From Peromyscus leucopus (lineage: Eukaryota; Chordata; Mammalia; Rodentia; Cricetidae): a DNA stretch of 64,000 nt. Of the stretch, positions 1-11,376 are shown piece by piece. The first letter of the stretch is position 1, and every line of letters begins with the position of its first letter. The stretch is taken from contig NC_051075.1 in assembly GCF_004664715.2 (NCBI RefSeq), forward strand, positions 24,865,215 through 24,929,214. Reading direction: 5' to 3'. Under the pieces are notes generated by a model. That model made no database searches. It saw only the letters and a program-made list of their open reading frames with translations, and was not told the origin of the DNA. Position numbers and translations under genes: made by a program.

Positions 1-635
1 ATATTGTCACCAAAACAATCAAATTACTGGAGATAAATAAGCTTAGTGTATGAAAGTCTCGTGTCAGCTCCTATGCTGACCTAATCAGAAAGGCTTGATA
101 GAAGTTGTGTGTAACATTTCTCCCTAAAGTTTGCAAAAGTTGAAGCTTTCAAGTGCTAAAAGTGATAGGAACACAGACTGGTACAGCAAGTATTATTAGC
201 AAGTGCAATGACTTCTGGTTTGATACTACAGTGAAACATGCCAGAGAGTTGTAACTAGGGGTAAAATGGGAAGACAATGTGGTAGAAAAGATGTTAGGAC
301 ACTTGAAGGTGTTTGAGGTATGATGAGTCTTTAAGTGTAGAGTCTGCTTTTGAGATTAGAAAGCAGGTCAGAGGTAAAACCTGCAGTGTAGATGGGGGGC
401 ATTAACAGTACATATATGGGCATTTGAAGCCGGGGGCAACTTAATCAAGAACTATACACAGGTAGAAGAAAAGAGACTTGTAAACAGAACACTGAAAGCA
501 CTAACAATGAAGGGAGGATTTGGCTACAGAAGACAAGTCTGCAAAAGTGTGATCAATGGAATGGAATGGACTGGTTGTGATGGTGCCTCCCCAGCATTGG
601 AGGGGGGAGAGGGCAGCAGCAAAAGGGTCCTGTGA

Positions 636-716
636 GCCTGAGGCCAGCCTGCTCTTACATAGTGAGTTCCAAGATAGCTAGGGCCACATAGAAAAACCCT
701 GTCTCAAAAACACCAC
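636..716 (+). repeat. B1 SINE fragment (3' half)
   Basis: The text 'gaggccagcctg...gtgagttccaag...aaccctgtctcaaa' is the right half of a rodent B1. It runs directly into a CA/GA microsatellite grown from its tail. Confidence 0.8.
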
Positions 717-732
717 ACACACACACACACAC

Positions 733-790
<58 letters not shown>
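713..790. repeat. (CA)n(GA)n microsatellite
   Basis: About 8 CA units followed by about 25 uninterrupted GA units. It is attached to the tail of the preceding B1. Confidence 0.95.
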
Positions 791-793
<3 letters not shown>

Positions 794-1367
794 AGAGGTA
801 GAGAGGTAGAGAACTCAGAGCACTGAGAAAGCAACATGTATCCCAAATCATGGGGTATCTTCAGATGAATGCATAGGTGTAACAGAAGCATAAGAGTACT
901 AAGAAAAATACAGGGATGCTGGCTTCCCCATGCGTGGGAGAGTGGCATCCATTAAAATGGGATACAAAGAAATCTGGTATCAAGAAGAGAACTGGGATTC
1001 AGATTAGTTAAATGAGTTTTAACAGAATGAAAAACCATTACATTCCTTTGCTTTTTATGATTCAACTACATCACTCAGCTGGAATGGTAAGATCAGATAA
1101 TTTGATTGCTTAAACACAAGCTAAACATTTTGAACTTCATCTTCCTGACAATGAAGATCCATGAAAGATTTAAGAACATTTGGTGTGACATGCTCAGTAA
1201 TGTGCTCTAGAAAGACTGTGACAGCATCATGTGAAAGTTTAGAAAGGGAGAAAGATCCTCATAGGGAAACTAACTAGTAAACCACTACAAATTATTAAGC
1301 AAAATAAATTAATTAATTAACATTTTAATAAAAAAAAAACAGTAGGAACAGACAAAAATGAGCAGGA

Positions 1368-1705
1368 TGGGGCTGTGGTGACAGCTTAGTTTGTTAAGTG
1401 CTGCCACACAAGTATGAGGATCATACTTTGGATCCCAAAAACCCATGTAAAAAGCCAGAGACTATTCACTTATAATTCCAAAGCTAAAAGTCAGAGACAG
1501 AAGGATCCCTAGGGCTTTTTAGTCAACCAGTACAGCCAATCAGTGAGCTCCAAGCCAAATGGGAGACCTTGACTCAAAAATGAATGAATGAATGAATGAA
1601 TGACTAAATATGGAGAAACACTTGAGATATCTCTCATTGACCTCTGACCTCCAAATGCACACATGTGCACACACACCCACACATATGCACCTCAATCCTC
1701 CTAAA
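1368..1705 (+). repeat. tRNA-derived SINE (B2/B3 superfamily), diverged, with (ATGA)n
   Basis: The head 'ggggctgtggtgacagcttag' and the tail 'gacctctgacctccaaatgcacacatg' are typical of an old tRNA-derived rodent SINE. An (AATG) run of about 6 units (1578-1603) interrupts it. Confidence 0.6.
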
Positions 1706-1762
1706 CACAAACGAAAAGAGCAATATTTAGCTGAAGAGGCAATGTAAAGATGTCCCACACAG

Positions 1763-1894
1763 ACCAGGCATGGTGGCACATTCCTTTAATCCTAGAAGCA
1801 GAGGCAAAAGATCTCTGTGAATTTAAGACCACCATGGTCTACACAGAGAGCTCCAAGACAGCCAGGACCACATAGAGAGACCTTGTCTCAAAGG
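1763..1894 (+). repeat. B1 SINE, old
   Basis: 'caggcatggtggcacattcc', 'tttaatcc' and 'accttgtctcaaa' occur in B1 order, with about 15-20% divergence by eye. Confidence 0.85.
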
Positions 1895-2533
1895 GGGAAG
1901 GAGGGAGTCCCATACATTTCAAATTCTGAGGTCTCAATATAAATTTACCTTTTTCTACCTATCATTAAACATTCATGCCAATTGGAGGAAGGTGATATCA
2001 CTTACAAAAATATAAATACTAGTCATCTATTCAACTATTTTCCCCAAGATCTATTTCTATAGCATGAACACTTCAACAAAGGTGCTATATATTAAATATA
2101 TGAGTGCATATATATGACATACATAGATTTCAAATTAAATTTAACAATCTTCAAAGCTAGCACCTGAGAGGACAAGGCAGGGACATCTTAAACTCAAGTG
2201 AGTGAAACAGAGAAATGAAGAAAAGGAAGGGTTCTAACCAAAAACAAAGAATTCTTTCTGTTCTAAGACACCAAAGACTTGTAACATGACCTTTCTCTTT
2301 TCACCTGAGCCACCAGGAAATTTAAGAACCAAATTCAATGACTTATAGCTGTAATCGGCTCATCTCTAACCTGATAATGTTTCTTTTCTTCACATAGTGA
2401 CTACTTAGTTGTTCTTTCTCTTTCTGCTCTTTATTCATTACTTACCTGGATACAATACAATCCTTAATAAATGAAATACTAGTGCAAAAATGGCTTACTA
2501 TATTTAAAACAGCTTGTTCTATTAAGAATATTA

Positions 2534-2697
2534 GGGGCTGGAGAGATGGCTCAGAGGTTAAGAGCACTGACTGCTCTTCTAGAGGTCCTGAGTTCAATTC
2601 CCAGTACCCACATGGTGGCTCACAACCATCTGTAATGAGATCTGGCACCCTCTCCTGTCTACATAATAAATAAATAAATCTTTAAAAAAAAAAAAAA
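2534..2697 (+). repeat. B2/B3-type SINE with 10-bp target duplication
   Basis: A full-length element runs from 'ggggctggagagatggctca' to an A-rich tail after (AAAT)n. It is flanked by the direct repeat AAGAATATTA (2524-2533 and 2698-2707), which marks L1-driven insertion. Confidence 0.93.
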
Positions 2698-2929
2698 AAG
2701 AATATTAACTGGAGTCATGGTTTGAATCTTTCATTTTTCAAAGGCTTGCTATCCAGCTAATGGTGTTATTTTTAGAGGTTCTAGAAACTGAAGAGGTGGG
2801 GCAGAGCTGAAGAAAGTAAGTCACTGCAGACAGGTTCCTACAAGCACATGGTCCCCAGGCTGCTTCCTGTCCGTGGTGCTGTGAACAGTTGCCCTCTGCC
2901 ACAGACTACCATCTGTGTCCAAGAAGCTC

Positions 2930-3300
2930 AATGACCTACACATCAAGAAATATAAAGATAGCCTAATGGCTCACAACCAATGATGAAGAAAAATATCTTG
3001 AAAGCAGCCATAGGAAAAGAAATGATAAGTTGCATACAGAATAGGATCCAGATGAAAAAAAAAAAAAAACTTGTCAAAAACATTGCAAGAAAGAAGACGG
3101 TGAAGTAAAATATTTAAAGACAAAGAGGGGAAACAAACCTATAAATCTAGGATTCTAAACAGAGCAAAAGTGTCTTCCGCAAAGTATTAAAGGCAGTCTT
3201 AAAAATAAAATAGGCTTTCATTAGCAGACAATCACCATAGAGGAAATGTTAGTTTTTCAAGCACAAATAAGATTATACAGAATAGACATAATTTCTATGT
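2930..3300 (+). mobile_element. Ancient L1-like fragment (tentative)
   Basis: Stretches such as 'aacattgcaagaaagaagac', 'gtaaaatatttaaaga' and 'aatctaggattcta' resemble old mammalian L1 sequence. The match is degraded and rests on memory of the family. Confidence 0.4.
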
Positions 3301-3374
3301 AAGGGGATAATAGTACTAAAATGATACTAGATGGAGAAATGTATAAGACTTTTTTGTCACTTACAAATCTTACA

Positions 3375-3445
3375 AAGGCCTATCTCACTGGTAGTACACA
3401 TACCAAGTATTTGTGAAGCCCTGGGTTCTATCCTCAGCCCTGAAA
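3375..3445 (+). repeat. ID-like SINE, degraded
   Basis: 'ctcactggtagtacacatac...gaagccctgggttctatcctcag' matches the tRNA-Ala-like body of an ID element. Confidence 0.6.
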
Positions 3446-4109
3446 AACTTAAAAATCCTACAAAGATAACGATTTGCATAGATAAAATAATACAGTGTTG
3501 GATTTACATAGGTAAAACATGATAACAAAAGCATAAGTGCTCAAAATGGGGAAATGGAAGTATACTCTTGTAAGGGTCTTAAGTGCAAACTGCTATAATA
3601 CCACTTAGAGGTGGAGACCCTGACCAGTTTACAGATACATGCTATAAACTAAAAAAGGGAGAGGTGGGATCAAGAAAAACAGGCCTTGGCGGTTCGTGTT
3701 ACTGGAGTTGTATTCATGCCAGTGGATGTCCACACACTCCAGAAGAGAATTTGACATTGCTGCTGCTGCTGTTGCTGTTATAGCAATGGCGCATACCGTT
3801 GCTACTGTTTCTGGGATTACCATTTCATAATTGCTTACTACAGCTAGCACAGTGGAGACCCTGGCAACAAAAGTAGCTACCACAGTTAGTTAATCTTTCA
3901 TTCTATTGGGCATGATAAATTTAATTCAGTAGTTATATACATCTCAATTGGCTTTGAAAATCATAAATTTATAAACTCAAGTTCCAGTTGCTTTTGGGAT
4001 ACTATCTTACAAGGACTCCAACGTACAGTATGGCTCGTTAAGGAAGGGAATGGCTCAGTTCCCTACTGGCTATGGATGAGATAGGACCTCTGTTGGTCTT
4101 TTCTGTATC

Positions 4110-4640
4110 GAACACACAGATTGCAAGCCCAGTGCCACTCTGAGATCTTTGGCAGCAGTTAACTATGCAGCTCACACACAATTGAGCCGGTATGATAATG
4201 AGTATTCAGAGACAGGTAATGCCTGGGGGGCACTCATCAACCTAAGACGGAGCACCTGTGTGGCCTGGGCAGGCGTCTCCATGACGGGTAAGGTGACCTG
4301 CTGACGTCCCATGTAACCCAAGTCATTAGCTCATTTTTTAATAAAAGGGGGACCTGCAGGGCCCTGGCCCCCGTTTTGGGTAACTGTTGCCTTGCTTGCT
4401 GACCTTGACCTTGATATCCTCCCTATGCTAATTCCCTGCCAGGTTCCACCCTCTGGAATGCTTAAGGGAAGTTCCTTGTCTCTGTATCCTGAATAATGGG
4501 CGTTAACAGCTTAGATGCAAGATTGTAAAACATCAGTAGCGAACTTCTGCCCTCTGGTATCCTCCAATTGTGCTGTAAACCTGTATTTAAGACCTCCTAC
4601 CCCCTTCATGAAATGGCATTCGACATTTAAAATTAAAATA
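4110..4640 (+). mobile_element. LTR retroelement fragment with polypurine tract (tentative)
   Basis: A purine run AAAAGGGGGA at about 4342-4351 is followed at once by 'cctgcagggccctgg', the layout of a polypurine tract before a U3. Further on, TATTTAAG at about 4584 could be a TATA-like element. No open frame survives. The family is not named; an ancient ERV 3' end is my best reading. AT-rich sequence follows to 4790. Confidence 0.4.
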
Positions 4641-4925
4641 TATATAAAATTGAATGAATACTGCGAATGTAATCTATGAATACCACAAATGTGATTAATA
4701 TCATGAGTGTAAGTAATGAATATCATGAGTGTAATTTAAAAAATAAATTAAAAAAATAAAAATTTTTTAAAAAAGGGAGAGGAAGGAAAGGGGAAATATG
4801 GGAACTAAACAGGCCAAACAGAAAACGAAAAGCAAAACAACAGACTCAAACTTAATCATATCAATAATCACATTACATGCAATAATTCCAAACTCTCCAT
4901 TAAAAGGCAGATATTATATGTACAT

Positions 4926-4931
4926 ATATAC

Positions 4932-4976
<45 letters not shown>
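4926..4976. repeat. (TA)n microsatellite
   Basis: About 23 AT units, directly upstream of a B1. Confidence 0.95.
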
Positions 4977-4979
<3 letters not shown>

Positions 4980-4982
4980 CCT

Positions 4983-5106
4983 CACTAGGCATGATGATGT
5001 ACTCCTGTCATCTCAGCATCCCGGAAGCTGAGGCAGGAAGAGTACTTCAAGTTTAAGGCTAGCCTGGGCTACACAGTGAATGCCAGGTCAGCCTGGTTTA
5101 CATAAC

Positions 5107-5110
<4 letters not shown>
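4983..5110 (+). repeat. B1 SINE, old
   Basis: B1 body with 'ctgaggcagg' and 'agcctgggctacacagtga'. It ends at a long pyrimidine tract. Confidence 0.8.
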
Positions 5111-5157
<47 letters not shown>

Positions 5158-5222
5158 CCCCCTCTCTATCTCTCTCTCTGTCTGTCTCTCTCTCCCTCTC
5201 TCCCTGTCTCTGTCTCTGTCTG

Positions 5223-5285
<63 letters not shown>
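5110..5285. repeat. (TC)n / (TCTG)n / (CA)n compound microsatellite
   Basis: About 175 bp of pure polypyrimidine with TC, TCTG and TCTC phases, then about 14 CA units. The mirror-like TC tract could form triplex DNA. Confidence 0.95.
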
Positions 5286-5288
<3 letters not shown>

Positions 5289-5471
5289 CACCATTTTTCT
5301 TTCTTCTTTCTTGTAAGAAAAATTCTGTCAAAAACTTCCACATAGCATCAGAGTTTCTAGCCAGTTCAAGGCAAGAGGCCAAAAAAACAAAAAAGGAATA
5401 AAGCACCCACATTATAAAGGGAAACACAAGAAAACCAATGGAATCAAGGGAGGAGTGAGGGGGCAGATCTT

Positions 5472-5618
5472 GAGGTGGAGAGTTGGCTCAGTGAGTAAGA
5501 AGAATACTGCTTGTTTTTCCAGAGGACCTGAGTTGCTCCAGTTCTAGGGGGATCCAACATCCTGCTCTGGCCTCCTCAGACACCAGGCACATAGTAGTAC
5601 ATTAACACACATGCAGGC

Positions 5619-5667
<49 letters not shown>

Positions 5668-5670
5668 TTA
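5472..5670 (+). repeat. B2/B3-type SINE with (CA)n tail
   Basis: 'gtggagagttggctcagtg' head, 'ccagaggacctgagt' box and 'ctctggcctcctcagacacc' tail, ending in about 25 CA units. Confidence 0.85.
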
Positions 5671-5748
5671 AAGTCTGTATTTCCATAAACTAACTACAAT
5701 CAGAAATAAATACCAAGATAACATTGGGGGGGGGGGGTTGTTTTTCAC

Positions 5749-5830
5749 TAGTTTTGTTGTTGTTGTTTTGAGATGGACTGGAACTCAGAAACCCGCCCGC
5801 CTCTGCCTCCCGAGTGCTGTGGTCTAGGAG
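5749..5830 (-). repeat. B1 SINE fragment
   Basis: Reverse B1: (TTG)n T-rich tail, 'ttttgagatgg', then 'cgcctctgcctcccgagtgc'. Confidence 0.75.
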
Positions 5831-6103
5831 ACATGTAGCACACCTGCCTAAGCTAATCTTTTAGAGGAGCTTCACAACTACATAGGGTTAAGTCGGACCG
5901 ACCGACCGAAGAGCCACAGGGTGCTGGAGACAGTGCAGCACTGCTGAGAAAATTAAAGAAGTCCTCAGAGAAACAGACTGGGTCACGACTCAGTATTTAC
6001 AGTGTTTTCCCAGACTGACGTCCAGACTCAAACAGCCCCAGTCAAAATCCCAACGGGTTTCTGTTTTGTTCAGAAATTGGAAAACTAATCTTTCATTTTT
6101 TCC

Positions 6104-6437
6104 TGTTACTGTATGTGTTTGGATATTTTGCCTGCATATGTCTGTGTACTATGTGCATACCTGGGATCTCCAGAGACCCTAAGAGGGAGTTAGATTCCCT
6201 GGAAGTCGAGTTACAGATGCCTGTCAGCTGCCAGCACCCAGGTCCTCTGAAGAGCAGCCAGCTCTTAACCACCAAGTCATCTCTCCAGCACCTTTGTTTT
6301 TTGGAGGGTCTCACACTATGTTGCCCAGGCTAGGCTTGAAGAAATTGCCTCAAATGATCCTCTGGCTTCAGCCTCCTGAGGTGCTGGACCACAAACTAGA
6401 TGAGATGACAAGCATGTGCCACCACGATGACTGGGCT
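6104..6437 (-). repeat. B2/B3-type SINE (6104-6292) followed by old B1 (6294-6437)
   Basis: The first part has 'ttttgcctgcatatgtctgtg' and ends 'catctctccagcacc'. The second has 'ggtctcacactatgttgccc' and 'gcctcctgaggtgctgg'. Both are in minus orientation and diverged. Confidence 0.75.
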
Positions 6438-6539
6438 TTTTCACAAGTCCCTCTTAAACTCTCATGGAGATACAGAGCCTGGCACTTCCAGCACAAGCAA
6501 CAACAGAACTCTGAAAATGAAGAGTGAAGCTGGAGGACA

Positions 6540-6900
6540 CCAACTAGGTTTCAGGATTTATTTTAGTTACAATAATCAAAATATTGTGGTATTGGCACCA
6601 GCACAAATAAAACAGATCACTGAAACAAAACAGAGTCTAGAAATAGACCCACACATATTTAGACAAACAAGTTTCACCAAAGCACAGGGCAATTCAGTAC
6701 AGCAGGACTTACAAGTCTGAGAACAACTTGCTACCTACATAGAATGACTGGGGTGGGGGAAACACCCCACAACACACTTTATAGCACATCTACAAAGCAG
6801 AGTAAATTTAAGATGACTCACGCACCCAAATAGACCTAAAACAGTATCACTTTTAGAAGCATGTAAGAAAATGCCTAGCCATGAGTTAGGCAAGTTTTAG
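6540..6900 (+). mobile_element. Old L1 ORF2 fragment
   Basis: 'gtattggcaccagcacaaat' and 'agtctagaaatagaccc' correspond to the L1 ORF2 stretch preceding the C-terminal region. Frames are broken. Confidence 0.6.
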
Positions 6901-6957
6901 ATGACACTGTCCAAAAATTAGCATAAAGAAAAAGTTGATATAAATTACGCTGAAATT

Positions 6958-7045
6958 TTGGTTTTGGTGGTCCTGCTGGCGATCAAACCCAAGAATTTGT
7001 GCAAGACAGGCAAACATTCTTGTCTGTGCTACATCCCCAACTCAT
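6958..7045 (-). repeat. ID-like SINE fragment
   Basis: Reverse of the ID body: 'gcgatcaaacccaagaattt...ggcaaacattcttgtctgtgctacatcccc'. Confidence 0.6.
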
Positions 7046-7071
7046 AAAAATGTAATCAAAATTAAGAATGC

Positions 7072-7236
7072 TAGGTACTGGAGAGTTGGGTCTGTAGTTA
7101 AGAGCACTGGCTGCTCTTTAGAGGACCAGAGTTCAATGCCCAGCACCAACATGGCATTTCACACACATCTGCAACCCCAGTTCCAGGGGACCTGACACCC
7201 TCTTCTGGCCTGTGTGGGCACACACACAAATTATGA
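7072..7236 (+). repeat. B2/B3-type SINE
   Basis: 'gttaagagcactggctgctc', 'cagttccaggggacctgaca' and 'cctcttctggcc' occur in order. Confidence 0.88.
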
Positions 7237-7415
7237 GATTTTAAGAGGAAACGTCACCAAAAAAGTTACACAATGGAAGTAAGCACATACTATCAGACAT
7301 GACCAGCACACAAACCTCAGAGGTTGAAATGAAGAGGACTGCCCACACAGAGCGGTGCTGATGTATATCTATGGAGGAACTGGTACTCAAACTACTATTG
7401 AAATGTTAGGGCAGT

Positions 7416-7728
7416 TTCTCTTGTTGTTTTGCTGCAACAAGGTCTCGCTTATTCTGTAGCCCAGGCTAGACTATAACTCATTATGTAGCTTCTACTAGCT
7501 TCAAACTTAAGGCAATCCTCCTCACTCAGCCTCCCCTGTGCTGAGATTATAGGCATCAGTTACTACAACCTGGCTTGGCAAGTTTTTTGTTGTTGTTTTG
7601 GTTTGGTTTTTGGTTTTTCAAGACAGGGTTTCTCTGTGTAGCCCTGACTGTCCTCGAACTCTAAGATCTGCCTGCTTCTGCCTCCTGAGTGCTGGGTTTA
7701 AAGTTGTGTGCCACCACTGCCCGGCTGG
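7416..7728 (-). repeat. Two tandem B1 SINEs
   Basis: An old B1 (7416-7577; 'tagcccaggctagactataa') is followed by a younger B1 (7585-7728; 'gacagggtttctctgtgtag', ending 'ccaccactgcccggc'). Both are reversed. Confidence 0.88.
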
Positions 7729-7749
7729 CATGTTTCTTGAATGTTAAAT

Positions 7750-8190
7750 ACACCACTGCCACATGGCCCAGCCATTCCATTCCTAGGTATCGATCCATTC
7801 GAAATGGAAAGAATGCCTATCAAGTGCACTGTGCAGCAGCTTCACTTGTAACAGCCCCAAACTACCCACATGTTAATCAACAGATAAGTGGAAAAACTGT
7901 GGTCTAGAAGACTACAACTCAAGAATAAAAACACAAACCACTGACACACCCGAGTACGACACAGGTGGATTTCAAAATCACGAGGCTGAGTGAAGGAAAA
8001 TGAAAACACTATAGTAAAGTTTCAGTTGTCTGCTGTGTAACCCCACGTCTATGAAACTCTACAAACCACAAATGTAGACTTGCTCAGGGATGGACAGGAA
8101 GGCACAAGCTGAGGGGAAGAGGAAGAGGAAGGGAAGCATGGAGAAACTTTGGGAGGTGGAGGACATACTCATTATCTTATGTATCTGGCT
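7750..8190 (+). mobile_element. Ancient L1 3' region fragment
   Basis: 'ccattccattcctaggtat', 'cccaaactacccacatgtta', 'aagtggaaaaactgtgg' and 'ggctgagtgaaggaa' follow the order of the C-terminal ORF2 region of old mammalian L1 (L1M type). The young 7585-7728 B1 abuts it. Confidence 0.65.
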
Positions 8191-8199
8191 ATAAGCTTT

Positions 8200-8370
8200 T
8201 GTTGCCTGGTTTTGCTGGCAGTAGTAGAGGTTGAACCCAGGACTTCAAGCATGCTAGGCAAGCACTCTACCTCAGCCCTCTTCTCCTGTTTCTTGTGTTG
8301 AGGAGAAGGCAACTCCAGGGCCTTGGACAGTGCATGCTTTATTATTGAGCTAAATGCCCAGCCCCTAGCT
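8200..8370 (-). repeat. Two ID-like SINE fragments
   Basis: 'ggttgaacccaggacttcaag...gctaggcaagcactctacc' (8200-8282) is a reverse ID body. 8292-8370 is a second, more degraded copy. Confidence 0.6.
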
Positions 8371-8512
8371 ATATTTACCTTGTTTGGGTAAGTCTAATGT
8401 TGATGTCATGAAGTACCCCATGTCAAAGTTACTGTACAAACTTTAAATATGTGAAATTTATTGGATGGCAAGTGTACATTAATAAGGCTGTTAAAATGAC
8501 CTAGCAATAATC

Positions 8513-8737
8513 CAGTGGTTCTCAACCTTCCTAATGCTAAGACCTTTAATACAGTTCCTCATGTTGTGGTGACCGCCAACCATAAAATTATTTTCATTGC
8601 TACTTCATAACTGTAATTTTTGCTACTGTTAGGAAATGTAGTGTAAATATCTGATATGCAGGATATCTGATATGTGACCCCTATGAAAGGTTTATTCAAC
8701 ACAAAAGGGGTTGTAACCCACAGGTTGAGAACCACTG
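8513..8737 (+). mobile_element. URR1-like hAT DNA transposon with perfect 8-bp TSD
   Basis: Terminal inverted repeats CAGTGGTTCTCAACCTT and AGGTTGAGAACCACTG bound a 225-bp non-coding body ('gttcctcatgttgtggtgac'). The 8-bp direct repeat CAATAATC occurs at 8505-8512 and 8738-8745, the hAT target size. This is a MITE-like rodent hAT-Charlie element moved by a transposase it does not encode. Confidence 0.92.
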
Positions 8738-9072
8738 CAATAATCCATTCTTAGCTAAATAAGCACTTATATTTTTAAATCCGGATGACTGAATCCAACT
8801 TGCCACTTTAAGTAGAAGCAAACCCACATTTCCAGAATATGCATAATCTGGCTTGAGCTGTATCAGTCACTTTACATGTGCTAACCTTACTACCATTATC
8901 TTAAAGCTACTAGTTATAAACCAGAAGTGGGAAGGTAAAAAGGATACCACAAAACTCTAGAAACCAGACACAGCCTCTTCTTTTTCTACCTAACCCTTTT
9001 AGTATCTACAGATCAAACATATGATATCATCAATAACCAGCAGATTTGAAATCTGAACCCATCAGAGGAATT

Positions 9073-9196
9073 TTCGTTTTGTTTTGTTTGCTTTAAAACA
9101 GGATCTCGCTATGTTGCTCTGGTACTCCCTATAACAGCTTTCTTAATTTGCAATCCTCCAGCCTCAGCATCAGAAGTGCAGCACCACACTTGGCTA
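9073..9196 (-). repeat. B1 SINE, very old
   Basis: 'aacaggatctcgctatgttg' and 'caatcctccagcctcagcat' in reverse B1 order, heavily diverged. Confidence 0.6.
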
Positions 9197-9347
9197 AAAT
9201 CTATACATTTAACTAGAATTCTCACTACAGTGGAAGGTTAACACTGGATATTTAAATTTTATGTTTTTATATAATAGATTTTTAACAAGAAAGAACCTTT
9301 TTGCTTTTTAATAATGTAAGGAATTTAAAAAAAAAAAAAAAAGGAAA

Positions 9348-9555
9348 GTGGGCTGGAGAGGTGGCTCAGTGGTTAAGAGCACTGGCTGCTCTTTGAGAGG
9401 ACCCAGGTTCAAGTCCCAGCATTCACATGGCAGCTCATAACTATCTGTAACTCCACTTCCAGAGGATCTAACACCCTCTTCTGGCTTCCTTGGGCACCAA
9501 GCACACACATATTGCTCAGACATACATGAAGGCAGAACATACGAAAAATAATTGT
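9348..9555 (+). repeat. B2/B3-type SINE
   Basis: Near full length from 'gggctggagaggtggctcag' to 'acatacatgaaggcagaaca'. Confidence 0.9.
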
Positions 9556-10019
9556 TTTTTAATGAAAAACAATGAAGAAGACATCTTCAAAGGCTTCTAA
9601 ATGCTGACTACTCTTCCAGACCTCTGCCCTGTGAGTAGGGATCTGTACAGAGGACCACACTAAAGTAGTTGTAGAACAGTAATGCCAAAAGGAGACAGGT
9701 CATGTCTGGAAACACTTTTTCTAAGGGGAGTTGCGACTTTATTACCTGGATGTACAGAATTCTCCTATAAATACCCCCAAGGAACAGCACTTTTGTTTGG
9801 TCCAATACCGTTCTGTGTAATTAACCTCATTGTATTTACTTAAATCCCTACTTATTTCCAAAAAGGATTTAAAATGGCTCTTCCAACTATAAAATAGGAT
9901 ACCAACTGGCAAGCCTCTAAGAATTCACTCATTTTCTTAGAAATCATATTAATCTTATTTTAAATAAAATAACTGTAACCATTTAAAAATACAGAATATT
10001 TTTATTGAATTTAAATATT

Positions 10020-10095
10020 GAAGCTGAAATGTTGCTTAGAAGCAAAGTGCCTGCTAGCACACTTGAGCCCCAAGTTCAATTCCTAGCCCTAAGGC
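10020..10095 (+). repeat. ID-like SINE fragment
   Basis: 'aagcaaagtgcctgctagca...ccccaagttcaattcctagccc' resembles a diverged ID/tRNA-type head. Confidence 0.5.
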
Positions 10096-10285
10096 AGAGG
10101 GAGAGAACTTAAAACCAAGCTTAGCATTTGGGGATCCATCTTTTAGTATGCATTATGACAAGCTCTCAGAAGCTGGTATTCTGACACTTGGGACTTGAAT
10201 ATTGCTATGAGAGATTTTTCTGTTCATTTAGCAGCATCTAGCATACTATATCTAGTAGCAACTCCTCACAGAAGAAGTGTTTCTA

Positions 10286-10413
10286 GCCGGGTGGTGGTGG
10301 CAGTACTCAGGAGGTAGAGCCAGGTGGATCTCTGTGAGTTCAAAGCCAGCCTGGTCTACAGAGTGAGTTCCAGGACAGGCTCCAAAAGCTACATAGAGAA
10401 ACCCTGTCTTAAA

Positions 10414-10472
<59 letters not shown>
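10286..10472 (+). repeat. B1 SINE with (GATA)n tail and TSD
   Basis: A B1 (10286-10412) lacking a central segment ends in about 15 GATA units that replaced its A tail. AAGTGTTTC is duplicated at 10275-10283 and 10474-10482, so the tetranucleotide run arose after insertion. Confidence 0.92.
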
Positions 10473-10473
<1 letters not shown>

Positions 10474-10759
10474 AAGTGTTTCCAGACATGGTCACTGTCT
10501 GCTATTGGCAAGGTGTGTCTGGTTCTACAACTACTTTAGTGAGGTCTTCTACTCTCTGGCATATGTCTGTAAGAATGCTCAACATCTGAAAGTCCTGAAA
10601 GATATCTTCTCCAGTGATTTTCATTTTTTAAAAAGAGTTCTTAAATTAATAAAGCAAAAAAAAAAGTTTTTTCTTTGTAAGTATTCTATTTTCAAACAGA
10701 GGAAGCTAGTTCTACAAAATATCCAACATGTGTGACATCTCATGTTTCCCAAGTTAGGA

Positions 10760-10788
10760 GACACACACACACATAGCGCGTGTGCGCG

Positions 10789-10834
<46 letters not shown>
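10760..10834. repeat. (CA)n with CG-alternating core
   Basis: CA units flank 'tagcgcgtgtgcgcgcacgc', a purine-pyrimidine alternating stretch able to adopt Z-DNA. Confidence 0.9.
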
Positions 10835-10837
<3 letters not shown>

Positions 10838-11331
10838 CCACAAAAACCACATGCCAAAGAAACATAAAGAAACCAATCCTTAATCAACCATGGCAGTTAC
10901 TTTAAGAAATTTCAATTCCCTGTTGTAACTCAGCTTTTTAGTTCTGCATTTATGCAGTCTACAGCTTGTCTCAAGTGAGTGTCAAGTTGCACTAAGTGTA
11001 CAGTTTCCAACTGCCATTATTTTGTAATCCATCTATATTCACGATGACTTTGTATGTCTCAGATGTATCTTTTCAGACAAATCTGGCTTCAATGACAACT
11101 CCAGGATGAAAATAAAATGTTAAGAACCTCTACCATAGTTAAATGGTTTCCATAAACTGGATTAAATTCCTTTCTCATTATACCACAGGAGTAAGTACTT
11201 GTGATTTTAGCTGTCATACATGTAGGAAGGATGAAAAACAAATTAAGAGACACAAAATCTGGATTTCATTTTTTTGATTTAGTCTCCCATCAGCTTAGTA
11301 GAAACATGGTCTACCTTAACCTTTCTCATTT

Positions 11332-11374
<43 letters not shown>
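11332..11374. repeat. (CA)n microsatellite
   Basis: About 20 uninterrupted CA units. The sequence from 11375 to 12290 shows no repeat or coding signal I recognise. Confidence 0.95.

Positions 11375-11376
<2 letters not shown>

Noticed and set aside
2534..2697. tRNA-like sequences in B2/B3 and ID elements as possible tRNA genes.
   Set aside because: They are tRNA-derived SINE heads with A-rich tails and target duplications, not cloverleaf tRNA genes.
5098..5427. Low-complexity Arg/Glu and Ser/Leu frames; similar ones at 713-790, 35021 and 62868.
   Set aside because: They are TC/GA/CA microsatellite translations.
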